Of a stretch of DNA of 64,000 nucleotides, positions 1 through 9,583 are shown one piece after another. Location of the stretch: positions 44,845-108,844 of the forward strand of contig CAJOMG010000009.1 in assembly GCA_905235595.1 (NCBI GenBank), written 5' to 3'. The position numbers and the translations under genes were made by a program. Position 1 is the stretch's first letter; the number at the start of each line of letters is the position of its first letter. Source of the stretch: an uncultured Desulfovibrio sp. GTDB lineage: Bacteria > Desulfobacterota > Desulfovibrionia > Desulfovibrionales > Desulfovibrionaceae. The notes beneath the pieces were generated by a model. That model ran no database searches. It worked only from the letters and a program-made list of their open reading frames with translations, and was not told where the DNA came from.

Positions 1-477
1 ATACTGATTGCGTAGTTTACCCCAAAAATCCAATTCCCAAGAGGCACTTAAGGCACCTTGGTAGATAGAAGGTGCCCGTGCCAGACCGCTCACATCATAT
101 GGCGCAGTAAGATTGGGTGCACGTTCAGAAGAACTTTCGGATCTAGCGGATGCACTACCGTTTATCAAAGGGGCTAACGCAGCTGTACCCACTCCAGCCT
201 TAGCTGCTGCCGACTCGATGTTGGCCATGGATTCTGCAAGGTCTTGATTGTGCTTAAGGGCTTCTTCAACCAACGCAGTAAGCACGGGATCATTGAAACG
301 ATTCCACCAATCCGTATCTAGAGGCGCAGGCCCCATGTCAACGCTACGCCACTGCTTAGGCAAATCTATCTCAGGACGTTCATAACGCGGCGCCAGCGAA
401 CAAGCAGACAGAAGCCCTATCATTAGCGTCGCAACCCCAAGAACAGCTAAAGAACCGAACGACTTGCCGCAGCTCAT
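1..477 (-). CDS. Outer membrane efflux lipoprotein, OprM/NodT family (N-terminal part; continues past window edge)
   Basis: Minus-strand reading from ATG at 477: MSCGKSFGSLAVLGVATLMIGLLSACSLAPRYERPEIDLPKQW..., with lipobox LLSAC and the OMF-like ASWELDFWGKLRNQ motif; directly downstream of the RND pump gene. Confidence 0.85.
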   Translation of the reverse strand, partial: MSCGKSFGSLAVLGVATLMIGLLSACSLAPRYERPEIDLPKQWRSVDMGPAPLDTDWWNRFNDPVLTALVEEALKHNQDLAESMANIESAAAKAGVGTAALAPLINGSASARSESSSERAPNLTAPYDVSGLARAPSIYQGALSASWELDFWGKLRNQY

Positions 478-3400
478 ATCTCCTCCTGTTCATCCCCAAG
501 AAAATCCTTACCTGCATTTGGATCGCTCTTGCCTTGAAGCTTGAGCGAAATGGTCATGATCATCTTGAAGAAAAAAGGTACAAATAACGTGGCAATACAG
601 GTCGCAGCCAACATGCCGCCAATGACCGCCGTGCCTATCGCATGGCGGCTGTTGGCACCAGCACCCGTACTGATTGCCAGCGGTAACACACCAAGAATGA
701 AGGCAAGACTCGTCATGACAATGGGTCTGAAACGCAAACGGGATGCTCTCATGGCTGCCGCATCCAGACTACGCCCACCGCGCCAAGCTTCTACGGCGAA
801 TTCCACGATAAGAATCGCGTTCTTTGAAGCCAAACCAATAAGCGTGACGAGTGCCACCTGAAAATAGACATCGTTGGAAAGTTCACGCAGCCATGTGGCT
901 ACAAAGGCTCCAAATACTCCAAAGGGTACGGCTGTGAGCACGGCCAAGGGCAATGACCAAGACTCGTATTGCGCTGCCAGAATAAGAAAAACCATAACAA
1001 TAGCCAGTGCAAAGATCATCAGAGTATCTGCACTAGCCAGCTTTTCCTGCAGTGACGAACCCACCCAGCCAAGGGCACAGTCTGCCGGCAGAACAGCACT
1101 GGCAGCTGCCTCCATTTGCTTAAGGGTGTCACCCGAGGCGAAACCGGGTGTTGGCGTTCCCATGAGGTGTGCCGCCGGAAAAGCATTGTACCGCTCCACA
1201 ACCTGTGGGGCTGTACGTCTTTCCAGAGTCATGATTGCTGTGAGCGGCACCATCTCACCTTTGCTATTTTTCACATAAACATCCCTGAGGGATTCCGGCA
1301 GAATACGGTAGTCTTCTTCGGCCTGCATACGCACCTGAAAGGTGCGGCCCAAATAGTTGAAGTCGTTCACATAGGTTTGGCCGAAAGCAGCGCCCATGGC
1401 TTCATAGACATCGGAAATGCTAATGCCCATGTCCTTGCAACGCTCACGATCCAGATTGGCATAGAGCTGCGGCGCCCCGGTAGTGAAAAGATTGCGCACC
1501 ATGCCGATGGCAGGGTACTTGGGCGAACCGTCCTCATTGCGGGAGGTCGCCTCAGCTATTACGGCATTGGCATATCTTTCCAAGTCATAGAGCGTGCCCG
1601 CGCCACGCATCTGTATGAAACCCTCAAAGCCGCCCGTAGTACTCATGCCCTGGATGGGAGGCGGTGAAAAGGAAAGTACAAAGGCTTCGGGCTGCCTAGC
1701 ACTGATTGTCATAACCTTAGCTACCACGTCAGTATCAGACTGACCGGGTTCGGTTCTCTCCCTCCAAGGTTTCAACGATGTGAAAAAAGTGGCGTAGTTG
1801 CTCTTGATAGAAAATGAGGTAATATCCAGGCCGTCAATCACGGCTACGTCATTCACGCTGGGCAAAGCCATAGAATAGTCTGTGATAATCTTACCCACAG
1901 CCTTGGTACGTGGAATAGAAGCACCGTCTCCCAATATCGCCAAACCTATAGTATAACCCTGGTCTTCATTTGGCACTAATCCTGTAGGAACGCGCTCCAT
2001 AATAAACACTACAGCGCCTATCATGCAGAAAAAAAGTACCATGGCCCTCAGTGCAGAATTTTTAATAAAGCGCACAGCCCGCAAGTAGCCGTGAGTTATG
2101 CGCCCGAATATGTAATTGAAGCTAATAAAAAATTTAGGCGGTACATAGCCGTGGTGATGCTGCTTAAGCAATAAAGCACAGAGAGCAGGGGTAAGTGTCA
2201 ACGCTACAATACCCGAGAGCACTACAGAAACAGATATAGTAATAGCGAACTGCTTATACATCTGGCCTGCAAGGCCACCCATGAACGACACAGGAATAAA
2301 CACCGCACATAGCACCAGCACAATAGCAATAACCGGCGCCGTCACCTCGTTCATGGCCTTAGCCGTGGCCTCCTTGGGGGGCAAATGTTCGGAGCTCATA
2401 ATACGCTCCACATTCTCCAACACCACGATGGCGTCATCTACCACAATACCAATGGCCAACACCAAGCCAAAGAGAGTAAGCGTATTGATGGAATAGCCCA
2501 AGGCATACATGCCCGCAAATGTGCCAATGACTGATACAGGTACTGCAATGCAAGGGATAAGCGTGGCCCGCCAGTTTTGCAAAAAGATAAAGACCACGAG
2601 AAACACCAACACCATAGCCTCAATGAAGGTGTGGATGACCTCTTTAATGGATTCCATCACATAGTCATTGGTATCCACAACCAGCTTATAGGTCATGCCA
2701 TCAGGCATGGTTTGAGCGATTTCATTGAGACGCCGGCTTACACGCTCGCCGGTTTCGATTGCGTTTGCACCGGGCAAAAGGAACACGGCGCCCATGCGCG
2801 CGACGTTGCCGTTGAACGTCGATTCCACAGAGTAGTCTTTCCCGCCCATTTCAATCCGCGCCACATCCCTGAGGCGCAGCATGGCACTGTTCTCTTCGGC
2901 ACGCACGATGATATTGCCAAATTCCTCCGGTGTGACCAAACGCCCCTGCGTGTCTATTTGCCAAGAGAGTTGTGTTTCGTCGCCCACCGGATTATCTCCC
3001 AGGCGCCCGGGCGCGAACTGCGAGTTCTGCTCACGGATGGCAAGACCGACCTCCGCAGGGGTAAGGCCGTACTTGGCGAGCTTGTCCGGCTTAAGCCAGA
3101 TGCGCATGGAATAATCCATATAGCCGAAAACCGAACAATCGCCTACGCCAGGTACACGCTTGAGCTCGTCCACAACATTCACGTTCATCCAGTTATGGAT
3201 GTATACTGCGTCGTAACGGCCTCCAGGAGACATAAAGGCAAATATCTGCAGTATGGCCGGGGACCGCTTGACAACGGTGATACCTTGTCGTCGTACATCC
3301 TCGGGCAAGAGCGTCTGGGCAAGATTCACTTTGTTGTTAACGTTGACTAAGGCCATATCTGGATTGGTACCCAGAGCAAAAGTCACGTTAATGCTGCCGG

Positions 3401-3677
3401 ATCCCGATCCTGAAGACGCAGAAGAGTTCATATAGAGCATGTTCTCCACGCCGTTAATGTTCACCTCCAACGGTGCTAACACGGTGGAAGCAATTGTTTC
3501 TGCTGAAGCACCGGGATAATTTACTGTCACATTGACTGTAGGCGGAACAAGGTCAGGATATTGGGCGATAGGCAGAGCAATCAGAGCCAAAGCTCCCACC
3601 AGCGTGATGACAATAGAAATGACGGCCGAAAAAATGGGCCGTCGCAGAAAAAAATTAGGTTTAGTAGAAGCGGCCAT
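474..3677 (-). CDS. RND multidrug efflux permease, HAE1/AcrB family
   Basis: 1067 aa; NFFLRRPIFSAVISIVITLVGALALIALPIAQYP start and typical AcrB motifs (GLVLAIGIVVDDAIVVLENVER). Confidence 0.96.
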   Translation of the reverse strand: MAASTKPNFFLRRPIFSAVISIVITLVGALALIALPIAQYPDLVPPTVNVTVNYPGASAETIASTVLAPLEVNINGVENMLYMNSSASSGSGSGSINVTFALGTNPDMALVNVNNKVNLAQTLLPEDVRRQGITVVKRSPAILQIFAFMSPGGRYDAVYIHNWMNVNVVDELKRVPGVGDCSVFGYMDYSMRIWLKPDKLAKYGLTPAEVGLAIREQNSQFAPGRLGDNPVGDETQLSWQIDTQGRLVTPEEFGNIIVRAEENSAMLRLRDVARIEMGGKDYSVESTFNGNVARMGAVFLLPGANAIETGERVSRRLNEIAQTMPDGMTYKLVVDTNDYVMESIKEVIHTFIEAMVLVFLVVFIFLQNWRATLIPCIAVPVSVIGTFAGMYALGYSINTLTLFGLVLAIGIVVDDAIVVLENVERIMSSEHLPPKEATAKAMNEVTAPVIAIVLVLCAVFIPVSFMGGLAGQMYKQFAITISVSVVLSGIVALTLTPALCALLLKQHHHGYVPPKFFISFNYIFGRITHGYLRAVRFIKNSALRAMVLFFCMIGAVVFIMERVPTGLVPNEDQGYTIGLAILGDGASIPRTKAVGKIITDYSMALPSVNDVAVIDGLDITSFSIKSNYATFFTSLKPWRERTEPGQSDTDVVAKVMTISARQPEAFVLSFSPPPIQGMSTTGGFEGFIQMRGAGTLYDLERYANAVIAEATSRNEDGSPKYPAIGMVRNLFTTGAPQLYANLDRERCKDMGISISDVYEAMGAAFGQTYVNDFNYLGRTFQVRMQAEEDYRILPESLRDVYVKNSKGEMVPLTAIMTLERRTAPQVVERYNAFPAAHLMGTPTPGFASGDTLKQMEAAASAVLPADCALGWVGSSLQEKLASADTLMIFALAIVMVFLILAAQYESWSLPLAVLTAVPFGVFGAFVATWLRELSNDVYFQVALVTLIGLASKNAILIVEFAVEAWRGGRSLDAAAMRASRLRFRPIVMTSLAFILGVLPLAISTGAGANSRHAIGTAVIGGMLAATCIATLFVPFFFKMIMTISLKLQGKSDPNAGKDFLGDEQEEI

Positions 3678-3686
3678 GCGATATTC

Positions 3687-4841
3687 CTATTTGTTATCCG
3701 CTTCGGAAGGCTCTTTACCAGCATTCTGTGCAGACTTGGTTGACTTAATCTTGGAAAGCTCATCCATACTTGGTTGTATGGTTACCGGCATACCGGGTCG
3801 GGCTTTGACAAGTCCCTCCAGTACAATACGTTCCCCCCCCTTGAGACCGGAATCAACCAAGTATTTGTCTCCCACCGTCTCACTCACTACAATGGGTATG
3901 ATGTAAACTTTGTTGTCCTTGTCCACCCCCATGACCATGGGACCCTGCTGGGTGATCATAACACACTTTTGGGGGATGAGAATGGCATTGAGAAGGACAT
4001 CACCATCCATGAAAAGCCGTACATACTGACCTGGCATTATCTGACCAGTACTGTTGTCAAATACAGCACGCGCCTTGATAACCCCTGTAGTAGGCTGCAC
4101 CTGACTGTCAATAAAAGTCACTTTGCCTTCCCCTTGGTACATACTGCCATCCAACAGGCGCAACCGGGCCTTGTAGGTTCCCCCATCAGGAAATCGAAGG
4201 CGCCCTGCTGCTTCAAGCTGCTGCCGCCGCATACGCTCAGGAGCGGCAATGGAAAAATCAATATGCATGGGATCAGTCTGGTTAACATACGTCAGCAAAG
4301 AATTGTTGCTCACCAGGTTGCCCACAGTGAAATTCTCCTTACTGCTGTAGCCGGAAACTGGAGAAATCACCTGGCAGTAATCAAGATTGATCTTGGCAGT
4401 ACGCAGAGCTGCACGGGAGCTGTCATACGCTGCGCGAGCGCTGTCACGCTCTTTCTGGGAAACTGCGTTTTTCTCATACAGAGGACGGACACGACGCCAC
4501 TCGCGTTCGGCATTGTTAAACTGAGCCTGTGCCTGCTGTACCTGCGCCTCATAGGTATCACGCTCGATTTCGAAAAGAACCTGGCCTTCCTTTACAAAAT
4601 CACCTTCTGTGTACAAACGCCTTTCAATAATACCCTGTACGCGTGCACGCACTTCCACGGAACGGGAGCCAGAGGCCTGAGCCTGAAAAGCAGCTGGCCA
4701 GGGAGTATCAGCGGCCTTTACTTCTATTACTGACACCGGCAACGCCATGCTGGGTGCAGTTTTTTTTTCGCTTTTACATGCTACGATGCTGAAACTCAGT
4801 CCCAGCACCCCCAAACAGATCAATAGATGTCTCATTGTCAT
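3687..4841 (-). CDS. RND efflux periplasmic adaptor (AcrA/MexA-type membrane fusion lipoprotein)
   Basis: Likely start MTMRHLLICLGVLGLSFSIVACKSEKK (lipobox); VEVRARVQGIIERRLYTEGDFVKEGQVLFEI lipoyl/barrel-sandwich motif; operon with RND gene. Confidence 0.92.
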   Translation of the reverse strand: MTMRHLLICLGVLGLSFSIVACKSEKKTAPSMALPVSVIEVKAADTPWPAAFQAQASGSRSVEVRARVQGIIERRLYTEGDFVKEGQVLFEIERDTYEAQVQQAQAQFNNAEREWRRVRPLYEKNAVSQKERDSARAAYDSSRAALRTAKINLDYCQVISPVSGYSSKENFTVGNLVSNNSLLTYVNQTDPMHIDFSIAAPERMRRQQLEAAGRLRFPDGGTYKARLRLLDGSMYQGEGKVTFIDSQVQPTTGVIKARAVFDNSTGQIMPGQYVRLFMDGDVLLNAILIPQKCVMITQQGPMVMGVDKDNKVYIIPIVVSETVGDKYLVDSGLKGGERIVLEGLVKARPGMPVTIQPSMDELSKIKSTKSAQNAGKEPSEADNK

Positions 4842-5053
4842 GCTGAACTCCGAAGAGGCAAATTCGCAAAACCTAACTGCAGGTGAAGCGTGCACCGCTA
4901 ACGCTCCGCCTAAAAAACACAAATTGCTATAAAAGGCAATGGCACCAGAACTGCAGAGGAGCTCTTGTTAAAGCAAGAAATTATCAATAATTACAGACAG
5001 TTGACTTATCGTATTAAAATATATATAACATACTGTATTCATTGAATAAATTA

Positions 5054-5683
5054 TTATTCATCTTTTTCTTGCAAATGATGCCACACTTTCTTTGCCTTGG
5101 CACACGCACTGTTCAAAAAAACCGTCCACCAGACGGCATCCTTTAGCAATTCTACACGCCGGAAACGGTGCTGGTCATTATCTGCCCGCATAACCGTGGT
5201 GTCCAATACCTTTGTCTGACCGCCTTCATCCAGAAATGTGATACGCACTCCGATACGACGCAACGCTTTCAATTCAGCTGGAGAATATTGAGCCGCCACA
5301 CGCGAGGCCACATCCGTCGCCACCTGTGCGCTAGGTTTTTGTCGGGAATACGCTCCAAGATTTTTGACGCTAAAATCAACGATGAGATCTGTTTTTACAA
5401 CATTGGCAAGGTTGATTCGGCTACGATTAATGGCTTTACCCTTACGCAAAACCTTGTAGTAAAATGCCCCACGTTCTTCAGAGGCCGCCAAAATCACTGC
5501 CGTATCACCTGCTGAATGAAACACACCGATGTTAGCCGTGGCACCTGATTCAGAAACAATATCAGCTTTTTCTTCAGCAATGCGACGCGTTAGCCGCCTT
5601 GAACGTCGGCGTGCGTCCAGAAAAATGCCAATAAACGCGGCTATCAAGGCCACGATAATGGTTGTATTTATCATGATGTCCAT
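5054..5683 (-). CDS. Hypothetical membrane-anchored protein (N-terminal TM helix)
   Basis: 209-aa ORF; N-terminal INTTIIVALIAAFIGIFLDARRRSRR anchor. Confidence 0.6.
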   Translation of the reverse strand: MDIMINTTIIVALIAAFIGIFLDARRRSRRLTRRIAEEKADIVSESGATANIGVFHSAGDTAVILAASEERGAFYYKVLRKGKAINRSRINLANVVKTDLIVDFSVKNLGAYSRQKPSAQVATDVASRVAAQYSPAELKALRRIGVRITFLDEGGQTKVLDTTVMRADNDQHRFRRVELLKDAVWWTVFLNSACAKAKKVWHHLQEKDE

Positions 5684-5695
5684 CCCCGGTGTATA

Positions 5696-6286
5696 TCAAA
5701 TATCAAACCGCAAGCGCATCAGTGTTCCAGCACGTGCCGCCAGAAGTTCTGCAACCACGGCAACAGCAATTTGTTGTGGTCCCTGTGCCCCGATGCGTAA
5801 GCCCATAGGGCAACACACTGCGGCTAGTTCAGCATCAGGAACGCCATCAGTGCGCAGTTCAGCATAAACCTGTTCGCGTTTATTTCTATCTCCCAGCAAG
5901 CCAATGTACTGGGCATGGCTAGTCAAGGACTGTGCCAGGGCATTGCGGTCAGAGCTGTGATCTTCTGTAAAAATAGCTACATAATGTCTACAACCGATAC
6001 CACAGGCCTTCACAAGATTTTCGAAACCAGGCAGAACAACACACTGGCGTGCCATGGGGAAACGCTCGGCATTGGCAAACTCTTCAGTCTCATCAACCAC
6101 ATCCACTACAAATCCGCAGGCATGGGCCAAACGGGCCACCTCCACTGATATCTGACCGCCGCCGCAAAGCAGAAGCACTGGTGACGCTTCTGACAATTCC
6201 GATGCAGAATCAACAGAGACCGTTTCTGAGGAAATATCATCAGGCAGGTGAAGATTTTCTCCTGTTTCAAACAAATCAGGCATCAT
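5696..6286 (-). CDS. XdhC/CoxI family protein (XdhC C-terminal Rossmann domain)
   Basis: PVLLLCGGGQISVEVARLAHACGFVVDVVDETEEFANAERFP ... YIGLLGDRNKREQVYAEL ... CPMGLRIGAQGPQQIAVAVVAELLAAR typical XdhC_C motifs. Confidence 0.85.
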   Translation of the reverse strand: MMPDLFETGENLHLPDDISSETVSVDSASELSEASPVLLLCGGGQISVEVARLAHACGFVVDVVDETEEFANAERFPMARQCVVLPGFENLVKACGIGCRHYVAIFTEDHSSDRNALAQSLTSHAQYIGLLGDRNKREQVYAELRTDGVPDAELAAVCCPMGLRIGAQGPQQIAVAVVAELLAARAGTLMRLRFDI

Positions 6287-8516
6287 CGCTCTCCTTAACA
6301 TAGCCACACCCTTTGACAGGGCATACTATCCGTATGCCTTCACGCCCTTTCTTTTCCACAAGATAAGGGGAAGCGCAGCGAGGGCATGATTCGGGCACTG
6401 GTTTATCCCAAAGAGCGAAATCACATTGGGGGTAGTGGTCACAGGAATAAAAAATCTTTCCACGTTTGGTACTCTTTTCAACCAGCGTTCCCTTCTCACA
6501 GCGCGGACAAGGTACCCCTGTAGAAAATGGAGCAGCATACTTGCATTCAGGGTATCCCGTGCAGGCAATGAAGCTGCTGCCTGTACGAGATTTCTTGATG
6601 ACCAAATCTTTACCGCACTGTGGACACTGTCCGACCCTTTCGTATTGGGGTTTTTCTGACATGGACAAAACCACATTGCCGTCCTCCGCACGTTCAAAAT
6701 TACTGGTAAAACGGCATTCCGGATAGCCTGAGCAGGCCAAAAAAGAGCCCGCCTTGCCAAACTTTATAAGTAACGGCTTCCCACAGTCAGGACAAAGAAT
6801 ATTCGCGGGTAATCCGCCCTTGAGACTCTTCATGTTTTTGGTTGCAGCAAGCAGGGTGGGGTTGAAGTCCCCAGCAAAATGTCGCAGCAGATCAACCCAT
6901 TTCTCACGCCCCTCGGCCACCTGATCGAGATTCTCCTCCATCTGGGCAGTAAATCCCACATCCATCAGTCGAGGGAAATGTTCTAACAGTTGTCGGCAAA
7001 CCACACGCCCCAAATCTGTAGGTACAAAATGGCGCTCTTGCAAACGCACATACTCGCGATCCTGCAGCGTGGATATAATAGCCGCATAGGTAGAGGGACG
7101 GCCAATTCCCAATTCCTCCAGTTCGCGTACAAGCCCTGCCTCGCTGTAACGTGCCGGAGGTTGGGTAAACTTCTGCTCTTTCTCCACTTTCTCTGGCTGA
7201 AGGATCTGCCCTTCCACCAGCGGCGGCAACTGGGCATCTTCCTCATCGCGGCCACGAGGCATGACAGTCAGGAAACCAGGAAAGAGCAAGCGTTCGCCTT
7301 TGCCTTTCCAAAGCGTTGAGCCACATGCCACGGAAACTGTGGTATCGTGAAAGCGTGCACTCGCCATCTGCGAAGCCACAAACCGTGACCAGATAAGCCG
7401 ATAGATATTATACTGCTCTGGCGACAGATGTGGCTTGACGTCGTCTGGCGTGATAGCCACATCAACAGGGCGAACAGCTTCGTGAGCGTCCTGCGCGCCA
7501 CCTCGCGCTTTGTATATACGCTCCTTCTGAGGTAAAAACTCTTTGCCATACGACGTGTTAATATAATCCCTGGCGGCGGCACGGGCTTCATCTGCTATGC
7601 GGGTGGAATCTGTACGCATATATGTGATGAGTGCCGTTAATCCCCTGTCTCCCAACTCAACGCCCTCATATAGACGCTGGGCAATACTCATTGTCCGCTT
7701 GGCCGTATAGGAAAACCTTTGATTGGCTGTTTGTTGTAATGTAGATGTAATGAATGGCGGTAGGGGGGCACGTTCGCGCTCTTTTTCCTCCACATGTTCC
7801 ACCACAAAGGGTTTACCCTTGAAGTTTTTTTCCACAGCGCTCGCCTGTTCTGCATTACCGATAATGGCCTTTTTGCCGTCTATCCGCACCAATTCGACCT
7901 TAAAGGCTGGTGGCATCTCTGCCCGCAACATGGCATGGAACAACCAGTATTCCTCAGGCGTAAAAGCTTCGCGTGCATCCTCGCGTTCTACAATAAGCCG
8001 CAGGGCCACAGACTGTACCCGCCCTGCGGAAATGCCACGTTTGATAGTTTTCCAAAGCAGAGGAGAGATTTTATACCCCACAAGGCGATCCAGCACGCGA
8101 CGGGCTTGCTGGGCATCGAAGAGGTGAACATTGAGTTCGCGTGGATGGGCAAGAGCTTCCTTCACTGCTCTGGACGTAATTTCGTTAAACTGAATGCGCT
8201 TGATATCCTTAGCTTTGTCACGGATAAGCTCTGCCACATGCCAGGCAATAGCCTCTCCCTCACGATCCGGATCCGGTGCCAAAAAAACGGTATCGGCTTT
8301 TGCTGCTGCTGCACGCAGGTCGTTGACCACATTCTTTTTGTTCTCAATTATTTCATAGTGTGGCGTAAAGTTATTCTCTTCATCCACCCCAAGAGAACTG
8401 GATGGCAGATCACGCACATGCCCAACACTTGCCTGAACCATGTACTGCGGCCCCAAAAATTTCTTGATGGTCTTAACCTTGGCCGGTGACTCAACAATAA
8501 TAAGCTGCTTGCCCAT
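6276..8516 (-). CDS. topA: DNA topoisomerase I
   Basis: MGKQLIIVESPAKVKTIKKFLG start, TYMRTDSTRIADEA active-site region, C-terminal CxxC zinc-ribbon repeats. Confidence 0.97.
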   Translation of the reverse strand: MGKQLIIVESPAKVKTIKKFLGPQYMVQASVGHVRDLPSSSLGVDEENNFTPHYEIIENKKNVVNDLRAAAAKADTVFLAPDPDREGEAIAWHVAELIRDKAKDIKRIQFNEITSRAVKEALAHPRELNVHLFDAQQARRVLDRLVGYKISPLLWKTIKRGISAGRVQSVALRLIVEREDAREAFTPEEYWLFHAMLRAEMPPAFKVELVRIDGKKAIIGNAEQASAVEKNFKGKPFVVEHVEEKERERAPLPPFITSTLQQTANQRFSYTAKRTMSIAQRLYEGVELGDRGLTALITYMRTDSTRIADEARAAARDYINTSYGKEFLPQKERIYKARGGAQDAHEAVRPVDVAITPDDVKPHLSPEQYNIYRLIWSRFVASQMASARFHDTTVSVACGSTLWKGKGERLLFPGFLTVMPRGRDEEDAQLPPLVEGQILQPEKVEKEQKFTQPPARYSEAGLVRELEELGIGRPSTYAAIISTLQDREYVRLQERHFVPTDLGRVVCRQLLEHFPRLMDVGFTAQMEENLDQVAEGREKWVDLLRHFAGDFNPTLLAATKNMKSLKGGLPANILCPDCGKPLLIKFGKAGSFLACSGYPECRFTSNFERAEDGNVVLSMSEKPQYERVGQCPQCGKDLVIKKSRTGSSFIACTGYPECKYAAPFSTGVPCPRCEKGTLVEKSTKRGKIFYSCDHYPQCDFALWDKPVPESCPRCASPYLVEKKGREGIRIVCPVKGCGYVKESDDA

Positions 8517-8753
8517 TCCTTCCTCAATGATTGCAGATAATTTCCCATACCGAAAAACTTTGAGCACAAAGATTTCACCCTCTCAATCGGATGACAGAGG
8601 CCTCATGCGCCTTAGCTACAACGGCATAGATAGTCAATAGCGTCAAGAACGAAGTATTTGTCAAGCCCTGTCCGGCTGGACAGAGACATAAATCTGCGAT
8701 AATAATTAGAAAGAGAGTATAATATACTTACCCTCAACATTTGTGAGGACTCT

Positions 8754-9395
8754 ATGACGACGTTCCGTTGTCTGGTGTTTTTGCTATGTATTGGCATCTC
8801 TCTGCTGCCCGCTTGCGTACGTCAAAAATCTTCTGCGGTTGATACGGAAGTACTGCGTCAAGGGCAACTGAAAGCACCGCAGCAAGATGTGAACATTGCT
8901 CCTTTAGTTTATGTCAATGTACGCGACAATACCAATCGTCGCGCTACAACTCTGCGCTCCCAGACTGAAGCCGGCCTTGGTCGCATGGGGTATACTATCG
9001 TGCATACTCCCAGCGAGGCAGGTTATATTCTCCAGATTGTAGTGTTAGCTGCCGGGATCACATCTCAAGAAAAGGCCCGAGCCGTTATCAACAGTGGATA
9101 TGGCTCGCCTTCGGTACTTTCCGGCGATGGGGGCACTGCACTTGTGGCAGACGTTCTCTTGGTGCAACGGCAGGTACCAAGCTCTAAAAGACCCAGCAGG
9201 GTTAAGCTAAAAAATATTTCCAGACGAAATGCCGTTGCCAATAGCCAGATGCGCATAGGGTTGCTTATTCACAAGGAAGTCAATCTCGAAGAAGGGCTTA
9301 CCTCCTTTATGATGGAGACCCTAGCCAAGGAGCTGGCAGACGCTCTTCGCAAGGCCGATGGAGAGACATCTCCAAAAGATGCACAGCGTCCATAG
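8754..9395 (+). CDS. TraT-like outer-membrane lipoprotein (complement resistance protein family)
   Basis: Lipobox LLPAC; VYVNVRDNTNRRATTLRSQTEAGLGRMGYTIVHTPSEAGYILQIVVLAAG resembles the TraT family pattern. Confidence 0.65.
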   Translation: MTTFRCLVFLLCIGISLLPACVRQKSSAVDTEVLRQGQLKAPQQDVNIAPLVYVNVRDNTNRRATTLRSQTEAGLGRMGYTIVHTPSEAGYILQIVVLAAGITSQEKARAVINSGYGSPSVLSGDGGTALVADVLLVQRQVPSSKRPSRVKLKNISRRNAVANSQMRIGLLIHKEVNLEEGLTSFMMETLAKELADALRKADGETSPKDAQRP

Positions 9396-9526
9396 GCGTA
9401 TTGCCTCATGCACGGGTACTATAAAGGAACAGTGCTCCCCCACTATGCTGCAAACAAATCGTCATTTTTTCGACACTGTCTCCGATTTCAATCATAATCT
9501 ACTGAATTTATATAATTATTTACTTC

Positions 9527-9542
9527 TGGCATCCGAGTTGCT
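9527..9542 (+). promoter_or_regulatory. Putative sigma-54 (-24/-12) promoter
   Basis: TGGCATCCGAGTTGCT against consensus TGGCACGnnnnTTGCW, exact GG-GC spacing, 42 nt upstream of the 9584 start codon. Confidence 0.75.
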
Positions 9543-9583
9543 TTATCCTGACTGCGGGGGTACTTGCTCCGCAGGAGGAAACT

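Noticed and set aside
1116-3350. Plus-strand ORFs (1116-1667, 2577-3350 and others) inside the RND pump gene
   Set aside because: Fully antisense to a clear RND coding sequence; no recognisable motifs.
3774-4733. 319-aa plus-strand ORF
   Set aside because: Antisense shadow of the membrane fusion protein gene.
7794-8489. 231-aa plus-strand ORF
   Set aside because: Antisense to topA; no family features.
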